From TMP-86 sp046347195 (GTDB lineage: Bacteria > Pseudomonadota > Gammaproteobacteria > Steroidobacterales > Steroidobacteraceae): a DNA stretch of 64,000 nucleotides. A program made the position numbers and the translations under genes. Below are positions 54,086-61,175 of the stretch, piece after piece. Location: assembly GCA_046347195.1 (NCBI GenBank), contig JAXMGQ010000027.1:5299-69298 (forward strand), written 5' to 3'. Within the stretch, counting starts at the first letter, position 1; every line of letters starts with the position of its first letter. The notes beneath the pieces are model-generated. The model had not been told where the DNA came from, searched no databases, and was given only the letters and a program-made list of their open reading frames with translations.

Positions 54086-54415
54086 TCAGGCCTTCTTCGC
54101 CCAGACCTTGCACCAGCCATTGCCGGCCACGCTCTTGCCCGCGAAGATGTTGCAGCCAGCGCTCGCATCGCCCACCTTGCCCTGGAACTGCGCGCAGTTG
54201 TCGCACTTCTGGTCCGGCTTGTGGGTGGGGTTGGCCTTGCCATCCACCTTCGTGGTGTCGGTGACATAGCCCAGCGCCTTGGCCTGCGGATCGCTCAGGT
54301 CAAGCGCGGCCAACGGCGCAGCCGCCGCGTTCTCGACCAGGCCCAGGGCGGGAATGAAAGCGCCAGCCGCGATCGCGGTCTTGACCAGCGTACGGCGGGA
54401 AATCTTGTCGTGCAT
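54086..54415 (-). CDS. High-potential iron-sulfur protein (HiPIP)
   Basis: A 109-residue protein with a twin-arginine signal (ISRRTLVKTAIAAGAF) and the cluster ligands in C-x2-C-x13-C-x13-C order (KCDNCAQFQG, AGCNIFAG, GWCKVWAKK). It is exported folded with its [4Fe-4S] cluster and acts as a periplasmic electron carrier. The ATG at 54413-54415 places the Arg pair at residues 7-8. Compare the second HiPIP at 15.0 kb, with the same spacing but a different leader. Confidence 0.93.
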   Translation of the reverse strand: MHDKISRRTLVKTAIAAGAFIPALGLVENAAAAPLAALDLSDPQAKALGYVTDTTKVDGKANPTHKPDQKCDNCAQFQGKVGDASAGCNIFAGKSVAGNGWCKVWAKKA

Positions 54416-54650
54416 CGTGTTGACCCTTTCAGTGGAAGAACAAATCAGCGCGCGCATTGTCCCGCGATTCGGCCTGCGATGGGAGTGGCGCAAAGATTAA
54501 ATTTTGTTCCGGTTCACCGTTCAGTCCACGTTCAGGTGGCCTCGCGTCCCATCGGCCACCAGGGACGTCACGGGCGGCGACTTGCAAAACGATAATCAGT
54601 GGCGGGGAGGCGATTGTCTCGCGCCGCTCTTCGCGATACCGTTCCGCCGC
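54416..54650. promoter_or_regulatory. Divergent region between HiPIP and the HtrA-like gene
   Basis: A 235-bp gap with an AT-rich patch (AAAGATTAAATTTTG around 54492-54507) that can serve promoters for both divergent genes. No operator-like palindrome was recognised. Confidence 0.3.
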
Positions 54651-55583
54651 ATGACGGTTGAATCGCCCATCGCAGGTGCCTCGCCGGCCAGCCGCTCGCT
54701 CGTCAGGATCCGCGCCAGCGTTCCCGAGGATGCCTTCACCGCCTCGGTCCTGGGCACCCAGCGCAGCGGCAATGGCATCGTCATCGGTGATGACGGGCTG
54801 GTGCTCACCATCGGCTACCTGATCGCCGAGGCGAGCGATGTGTGGATCACCTCGCCCGACGGGCGGGAGATCCCCGGTCATGCCCTCGCCTACGACCAGG
54901 TCACCGGGTTCGGACTGGTGCTGCCGCTGGGTCCGCTCGGCGCAACTCCGCTGGCGCTGGGCGACTCTTCGCACCTGGAGGTCGGCGATGAACTGCAGGT
55001 CATCAGTCACAGCCAGTTCGCGCCGCCCCTGTCCGTGCAGGTGGTCGCGCTTCGCGAGTTCGCCGGCGCCTGGGAATACCTGCTCGACCAGGCCATCTAC
55101 ACGAAGCCTGCGCATCCGCACTGGTCGGGCTCGGCGCTGATCGCCGCCCAGGGGGCCCTCGTGGGCGTTGGGTCGCTGCTGGTGCGGGAATTCTCCGAGG
55201 GCAGCGAGAGCGATGTGAACCTGTTCGTGCCCACGGACCTGCTCAAGCCCATCCTCGACGAACTGCGCGAGACCGGCCGGACGAGCCGGCCACCGCGTCC
55301 GTGGCTCGGCATGTACGTGGCGGAGGTCAAGGGCGTGGTGGTGGTGGCCGGCGTGACCGATGGCGGTCCGGCGCAGCGCGCCGACATCCGCGAGGGCGAC
55401 CTCATCCGCGAGGTCGGCCGCACCGAGGTGTCCACGATGGCGCAGTTCTATCGCGAGGTGTGGGCCGCGGGCAATGCGGGCGCGGTGGTGCAGCTCACGA
55501 CCACCCGGAGCGGCAAGCCCGCGCTGGTCAAGGTTCAATCCCGCGATCGCGCCGAGCTCCTGAAGCGCCCCGTCGCACACTGA
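54651..55583 (+). CDS. HtrA-like trypsin-fold protein with PDZ domain, catalytic triad incomplete
   Basis: A 310-residue protein with no signal peptide. Residues 25-200 follow the DegP/HtrA barrel (SGNGIVIGDDGLVLTIGYLI). Where the catalytic His is expected the sequence reads TIGYLI, and where the Asp is expected it reads VTGFGLVLPLG; the Ser region is WSGSAL, so Ser may remain but His and Asp are gone. Residues 215-300 are a PDZ domain (PWLGMYVAEVKGVVVVAGVT, GPAQRADIREGDLIREVG). It probably binds peptide ends or scaffolds rather than cleaving. Convergent with potC. Confidence 0.8.
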   Translation: MTVESPIAGASPASRSLVRIRASVPEDAFTASVLGTQRSGNGIVIGDDGLVLTIGYLIAEASDVWITSPDGREIPGHALAYDQVTGFGLVLPLGPLGATPLALGDSSHLEVGDELQVISHSQFAPPLSVQVVALREFAGAWEYLLDQAIYTKPAHPHWSGSALIAAQGALVGVGSLLVREFSEGSESDVNLFVPTDLLKPILDELRETGRTSRPPRPWLGMYVAEVKGVVVVAGVTDGGPAQRADIREGDLIREVGRTEVSTMAQFYREVWAAGNAGAVVQLTTTRSGKPALVKVQSRDRAELLKRPVAH

Positions 55584-55610
55584 AGGCAGCGCAGGCCGGG
55601 CCCGGGTGGA

Positions 55611-56486
55611 TCAGCGGGCGGACCCGCCGCCCCTGCGCTTCGCGCTGCCGCGAAGCAGTGTGAGGGCAAGCAGCGCCGAGGCGAGCATCAGGAACAGGCT
55701 CACCGCATTGAGCACGGGCGTCGCTCCCTCGCGCATCCGGCCGTACATCATCACCGTCAGCGGCGAATCCGCCCCGACCAGCATCAAGGTGGTGTTGAAG
55801 TCGGCGAAGGACATGATGAAGGAGATCGCAGCCGATCCGATCAGCGCCGGCGCGAGATACGGCAGCAGGATGGTGCGGAACACCGCGGCCCGGGAGGCGC
55901 CGAGATTCAGCGCCGCCTCCTCGAGCGTGCGGTCGAAGCGCCGCAGCCGCGCACTGATGGTGAGCGTGGCGATGGTGGCCATGTAGGAGAACTGCCCGAG
56001 CACCACCAGTGTCAGCCCCGGACGCAGCACCTCGGCCTCCCAGCCGAACCAGCTCTCGGCGAGGTCGGCGAGCCGGCTCGCAAAGGCGAGGATCGAGATG
56101 CCAAGGATCACGCCGGGTATCACCAGCGGCGCGAGGATCAGCACCGAGAGCAGTTGCTGTCCGCGAAACCGGTACCGCTCGAGCAGGAAGGCGTTGGTGG
56201 TACCGACGACCACCGACAGCAGCGTCACCAGAGCAGCGACCACGAAACTGGTCCACAGGCTCCCGAGCAGTTCCTCGTCCTGGAACAGCCCGGTGCGGCC
56301 GGCGGATTCGCTGCCCACGAACCAGTCCAGCGTGAAGCCATGCCAGGGCGGCGCCGGATACGGCGCGTCATTGAACGCGAACACCCCGACGACGATCAGC
56401 GGCAGGAACAGGAAGGTGAGGAACAGGCCCAGGTAGATCCAGGTCGCGTGGCGCAGCCGGCCGAGGCGGGGGAGCGACAGGATCAA
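55611..56486 (-). CDS. potC: Spermidine/putrescine-type ABC permease
   Basis: A 291-residue permease with a first membrane segment around residues 17-38 (LGLFLTFLFLPLIVVGVFAF), EAA loop LEEAALNLGASRAAVFRTI and the family text SFADFNTTLMLVGADSPLTV. Last gene of a potD-A-B-C operon read on the minus strand and intact, unlike the two genes before it. The substrate is inferred from the family only. Confidence 0.88.
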   Translation of the reverse strand: MILSLPRLGRLRHATWIYLGLFLTFLFLPLIVVGVFAFNDAPYPAPPWHGFTLDWFVGSESAGRTGLFQDEELLGSLWTSFVVAALVTLLSVVVGTTNAFLLERYRFRGQQLLSVLILAPLVIPGVILGISILAFASRLADLAESWFGWEAEVLRPGLTLVVLGQFSYMATIATLTISARLRRFDRTLEEAALNLGASRAAVFRTILLPYLAPALIGSAAISFIMSFADFNTTLMLVGADSPLTVMMYGRMREGATPVLNAVSLFLMLASALLALTLLRGSAKRRGGGSAR

Positions 56487-56496
56487 GTGCCCATCC

Positions 56497-57361
56497 TCAT
56501 GTGCGCCTCATCACGTCCGCGAAGCGCTGGCCGCTCAGCCGCAGGCCGATCATCACCATCGCCGTGGACAGGCCCAGCAGCAGGAAGCCGAAGGCGGCGC
56601 CCTGCTCCCAGTTGAAGCGCGTGATGAACTGCGTGTAGATCTGCTCGGTGAACCATTCCGAGTTCTTGCCCCCGAGCAGTGCGGGCGTGAGGTAGTTGCC
56701 CAGGGTGAGCATGAACACGATGATCGAACCGGCGGTGATGCCCGGGGCCGCATGCGGGATGACGATGGTGCGCAGGATGGACCCGCCGCTGGCGCCGAGA
56801 TCGTAGGCTGCCTCGATCAGCGCATCGTCCAGGCTCTCGAGGCTCGAGACCAGCGGCACCAGCATGAACAGCATCGAGGTGTACACCAGCCCCAGCAGGA
56901 TGGTCGAATCGTGGTAGAGCATCTCCACCGGCTCGTGGGTGATCCGAGACCGACCAGCAATGCCGGCAGCACGCCGGATTCGCGCAGCAGGATCATCCAC
57001 CCCAGCGTGCTGCCGTCTCGCTGACCCAGAGCGGCACCAGGCAGATGATGAACAGGAGCGATCCCGGGCGGCCGCGCGGCGCAGCAGCGATGATCCACGC
57101 CACGGGGAAGGTCGCGAGCAGCGTGAACACGGTGGCGATCACCGACAGGGATGGCCGTGCGCACGAACACGTGCCAGTACAAGGGCTCGGTGAAGAAGGT
57201 GCGGTACTGCGCGAGGCTCGCCACGTACTGCTGCGGGCCGGCGCGCTCGCGCAGCGACAGCGCCGCGAGGTCCACGTGTGGCAGGACGATCAGCGCGCCG
57301 ATCCACGGCAACGCTGGCGTGAAGACGCCGCGAGCATGGCGCGCGTGCTGGGCTCGCTCAC
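56497..57361 (-). CDS. potB: Spermidine/putrescine-type ABC permease, frameshifted in the N-terminal half
   Basis: The GTG start at 57359-57361 overlaps the potA stop by 4 nt and opens onto FTPALPWIGALIVLPHVDL, typical of PotB; the text runs on as FTEPLYWHVFVRTA. Between about 57160 and 56940 the reading frame changes at least twice. From 56940 to 56497 it is clean: LLGLVYTSMLFMLVPLVSSL, EAA loop LIEAAYDLGASGGSILRTIV and the tail ADVMRRT. Together about 288 residues, the expected size. Confidence 0.75.
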
Positions 57362-58506
57362 GCAGCTTGCTCGCCGGCGGCAGCTTCGCCGGCCGCAGCC
57401 TCGCCGGCGGCGCCCGCTCGCGCAGCGGCAGGCGGCGCGCGGGGTCGAAGCTGAACCAGACCTTCTCGCCGGGCTTCAGATCCGCGAACTTCGCCCCGTC
57501 TGGGGCAGCGCGATCCGGAATTCACGACGCGTCCGCTCCTCCTCGAGCAGCACGGCGGAGTTCGCACCGTCGAACAGCGGGCTCTGCACCTGGCCGGCAT
57601 GCGAGGGGCAGTTCCGCCGGCAGCTCCGCCGCGCCGCGTCCGAGCAGGCAGGCTTCGGGCCGCACGAAGGCCTCGACGGCATCCCCCGCACCGATGGCCC
57701 CCTGGCGACGGGCGCGGATCCGCCAGCCTTGCGAGGTGACCACCTGCACGAGGTCCGCCTCGATCGACTCCGCACGGCCGATGATGCGGTTGTTGGCGCC
57801 GACGAAACCGGCGACGAAGGGCGTCTGCGGCTGGTGGCCCACAGCTCTGCGGCGTACCGAGCTGCTCGAACCGGCCCTGGTTCATCGCCGACGTGGTCCG
57901 AGAGCACCAGCGCCTCGGACTGGTCGTGGGTGATGTACACGAGGTCGTGCCGAAGGCCGCCTGGAGCTGCCCGAGCTCGATCTTCATGTGCTCGCGCAGC
58001 TTGAGGTCGAGCGCGCCAACGGCTCATCCAGCAGCAGCAGTGTGGGCTCGAGCACGAGGCTCCGTGCGATCGCCACCCGCTGGCGCTGTCCGCCCGACAG
58101 CTCGTCGACCTTCTTGCCCGCCGCGCCCGCAAGTCCCACGCGCTCGGCATGGCCTGCGCCTTGCGCTGCCGTTCGCCACGGGCCACGCCCCGCCGCGCGA
58201 GGGCGAAGGCGACGTTCTCGCCCACCGACATCATCGGGAACAGCGCGACCGCACTGGAACACCATGTTCACGGGACGCCGGTTGGGCGCGACCCCGGACA
58301 TACTGCGCCCGCCGATCGAGATCTCGCCCGAGTCCGGGCTGATGAAGCCGGCGATCATCCGCAGCAGCGTCGTCTTGCGCATCCGGAGGGACCGAGGATG
58401 GAGAAGAAGCTGCCGCGCGCACGACGCTGAAGGAAATCGAGTCGACGGCCGTGTGATCGCCGAACCGCTTGACCGCCGATTCGGCGAGGAGGTCTGCCGC
58501 GCTCAA
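57358..58506 (-). CDS. potA: Spermidine/putrescine-type ABC ATPase, many frameshifts
   Basis: Family text is complete but scattered over all three frames: the start (TTG) SAADLLAESAVKRFGDHTAV, then SFFSILGPSG and KTTLLRMIAGFISPDSGEIS (Walker A region), SVGENVAFALARRGV, KKVDELSGGQRQRVAIARSL, LLLLDEPLA (Walker B), VYITHDQSEALVLSDHV, and the TOBE-side FVAGFVGANNRIIGRAESIE. At least eight indels are needed in 1.15 kb. Start and stop overlap potD (TTGA) and potB (GTGA). The even spread and intact motifs argue for base-calling errors, not decay. Confidence 0.72.
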
Positions 58507-59599
58507 TTGGCGACGCCCCAGTCCGATCGAGCACCCGGCCCTCCATCTCCTCGAGGCCGGGCGGAATGGCCGGGTACCAGTGGATGCCCTTGAACCCGCC
58601 CTGGCCAGAAGGCCGCGAACTGCTGCCGAGCCGCGGATCGATCAGGCTCTCGGTGTTCAGCGCCGCGGTGTAGTTGCCCACCGAGCGGGTGATGCGAGCG
58701 GCATTCTCCGGCCGCATGGTGAAGTTGATCCAGGCATAGACGCCCGCATCGTTCTTGCCGCGAGCCGGCAGCGCGAAGGTGTCGAGCCAGCCCAGCGCGC
58801 CGGAGCGCGGCACCACGAACTGGATGTCCGGATCCTGCCGGTTCAGCGTCCAGCCGCCGGTGTCCCACATCATCGCCGCCACCAGCTCGCCCGAGCGGAA
58901 TCCGTTCAGGAGCTGGTCCTTGTTGTCGAAGAAGAACTTGAAGTTGGCCTTGCAGGCGGCGAGCTTCGCGCCGACCTGGTCCATGAGCGCGGCATAGGCC
59001 TTCGGGTCGCCGTACAGGGCGAAGGGATCCTTGCCCATGGCGAACGCGAAGGCCATGAGCGCGGGCCGGCGCAGGCGGATGGAGGTCTTGCCCCGGTACT
59101 GGGGATTGCACAGGTCGTTGTAGTCGGCGATCTTCGCGCGCTTGACGTTCGACACCAGCCCTTCGGCGCCCCACAGGTAGGGCAAGGCGTACTGCCGGCC
59201 GTCGAGCGTGGTGTTCTGCCGCACGATTTCCAGCAGCTCAGGGCGGAACAGCTTGAGGTTCACCTTGGCAAGGTCGACGGGCTTGTAGATCCTGAAGTCC
59301 CGCTGCGGACCCGTGATGCGGTCCTGCGAGGGCTGGGCGAGATCGAAACCGGCGCCGCCGGTGGCGCGGAGCTTGGAGATCATCTCCTCGTTGTTCGACA
59401 GCGTCAGCTCCACGGTGATGCCCGTTTCCTTCTTGAACGCGGCGATCAGGTCTGCGGGCACGTAGTCGGCCCAGCTGATGATGCGAAGCTTCTGCGCATC
59501 GGCATGCGCCAGGCTCGAACACAGCATTGCGGCACAGGTGAAGGACAGGAACTTCCGAACGACGCGCCTGCCCGCGTCCATTGCCTCTCGCATCGGCAT
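58503..59599 (-). CDS. potD: Spermidine/putrescine-type periplasmic binding protein, frameshifted near the 3' end
   Basis: A signal peptide (VVRKFLSFTCAAMLCSSLAHA) precedes the PotD/PotF text LRIISWADYVPADLIAAFKK, LPYLWGAEGLVSNVKRAKIA and NFTMRPENAARITRSVGNYT. Indels near 58605 and 58530 displace the last 40 residues; the likely end is RSDWGVAN at 58503. It is the first gene of the potDABC operon. A second, distinct binding protein of this family is encoded at 35.6 kb. Confidence 0.85.
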
Positions 59600-59861
59600 C
59601 GAGGATCCCCCATTCTTGTCGGCAACGATCGCAGTATACCCGGGCCACGCAGATCGTCCGCCGCGGGATCAGCAGCGACACCGATTCGCTGCGCGGCGTG
59701 TGCGGAGGCGTGCCGAAGTGCGTAGAAATTACGTGACTTTTTTATTGTATTATCTTGTTTTCATTGGTTGCAGAGTGAGGGTTGCGCCACCTTGACAGTT
59801 CTTCACCGCAGATTGTCCTTTCCCGTCGGCAGGTCTTTTTTCGCTGCGGTATCGTGACTTC
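59600..59861. promoter_or_regulatory. Divergent region between potD and the RND pump
   Basis: A 262-bp gap with a pronounced AT-rich stretch at about 59733-59768 (TTTTTTATTGTATTATC), the best promoter candidate here. Apart from that no gene or repeat is seen. Confidence 0.4.
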
Positions 59862-61175
59862 ATGCAGGACCTGCAGACGGCCACCTCCTACAAGCGTCCC
59901 GCCCTGATCCTTTGCGCCATCGCCCTGGTGCTGGGCGGATCGTGGTGGCTCACGCATCGCGGCGATGCGCAGGGCCCGGCCGATCAGCCGGCGGGTGGCG
60001 GCGGCTTCGATCCGTCCCGCCGGACCGCCTCGGTGGGCGTCGCGCAGGTGCGACTCGGCGACATCAACGTCTACCAGTCAGGCCTCGGGACTGCGGTTCC
60101 GCGCAACGTGGTGACGGTGCGCTCCCGCGTGGATGGCGAACTCGTCAAGGTGCTGTTCCGCGAAGGCCAGGTCGTGAAGCAGGGTGACCTGCTGGCGCAG
60201 ATCGATCCCCGCCCCTACCAGGTGGCCCTCACGCAGGCCAAGGGCCAGCTCGCGCGCGACCAGGCGCTGCTCAGGAACGCGCAGATCGACTACGAACGCT
60301 ACAAGACGCTGCTCGCCCAGGATTCCACCTCGCAGCAGCAACTCGACACGCAGGCAGCGCTGGTGCACCAGTACCAGGGCACCGTCCAGGCCGACCAGGG
60401 CCAGGTCGACAGTGCCGCGCTGTCCCTGTCCTACACCCGCATCACCGCACCGCTCCCGGGCCGCGCCGGACTGCGGCAGGTCGACCCGGGCAACATCGTG
60501 CACGCGAGCGATGCCGGCGGCATCGTGGTGATCACCCAGGTGCAGCCGATGACGGTGATATTCGCCGTCCCGGAGACCCGCATAGCGCAGATCGTGCGGC
60601 GATTGCGCGAAGGCACGCCGGTCCCGGTCGAGGCCTGGGACCGCGACAACCGCAACCGCATCGCCACCGGGACGCTGGTCGCCGCCGACAACCAGGTCGA
60701 CACGACCACGGGCACCGTCAAGCTGCGTGCGGAGTTCGCGAACGAGGACCATGCACTGTTCGCCAACCAGTTCGTCAATGCACGGGCGCTCATCGACACG
60801 CACCGCCAGGTGACGGTCGTCCCCCAGACGGCGGTGCAGACGGGAAACCAGGGCGCTTTCGTCTACGTGGTGCAGCCGGGTGACACGGTCAAGGTCCAGC
60901 CCCTGAAGACTGGCGTCGCCGATGGGGGCCTCGTGGCGGTGGAATCCGGCCTCACGGCTGGCCAGACGGTGGTGGTCGACGGGATCGACCGGCTGCGCGA
61001 CGGCAGCAAGGTGCAGGTGGGCATCGAGCGGGTCGCCGCACCCGCGCCCGGACAGCCATCGCCGGCGGCCCGGCGAAGCCAGGCCACGGGCTCCGCCGGC
61101 GCCTCTGTCCAGGACGGCGCCACTGCGCCGCGCCGGCGCCGTCACAGCGAGGCCGCCGCGCCGCCGGGTGGCTGA
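59862..61175 (+). CDS. mdtA: RND efflux periplasmic adaptor (MdtA-like)
   Basis: A 437-residue membrane-fusion protein. One N-terminal membrane anchor (ALILCAIALVLGGSWWLTH) is followed by the barrel-sandwich hybrid (VRSRVDGELVKVLFREGQVV), a hairpin of heptad-like helices (about residues 110-190), the beta-barrel domain (MTVIFAVPETRIAQIVRRL) and a basic, low-complexity tail (RRRRHSEAAAPPGG). It links the inner-membrane pump to an outer-membrane channel. The stop shares one base with the pump gene start. Closest to MdtA by layout; the exported substrate is unknown. Confidence 0.9.
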   Translation: MQDLQTATSYKRPALILCAIALVLGGSWWLTHRGDAQGPADQPAGGGGFDPSRRTASVGVAQVRLGDINVYQSGLGTAVPRNVVTVRSRVDGELVKVLFREGQVVKQGDLLAQIDPRPYQVALTQAKGQLARDQALLRNAQIDYERYKTLLAQDSTSQQQLDTQAALVHQYQGTVQADQGQVDSAALSLSYTRITAPLPGRAGLRQVDPGNIVHASDAGGIVVITQVQPMTVIFAVPETRIAQIVRRLREGTPVPVEAWDRDNRNRIATGTLVAADNQVDTTTGTVKLRAEFANEDHALFANQFVNARALIDTHRQVTVVPQTAVQTGNQGAFVYVVQPGDTVKVQPLKTGVADGGLVAVESGLTAGQTVVVDGIDRLRDGSKVQVGIERVAAPAPGQPSPAARRSQATGSAGASVQDGATAPRRRRHSEAAAPPGG

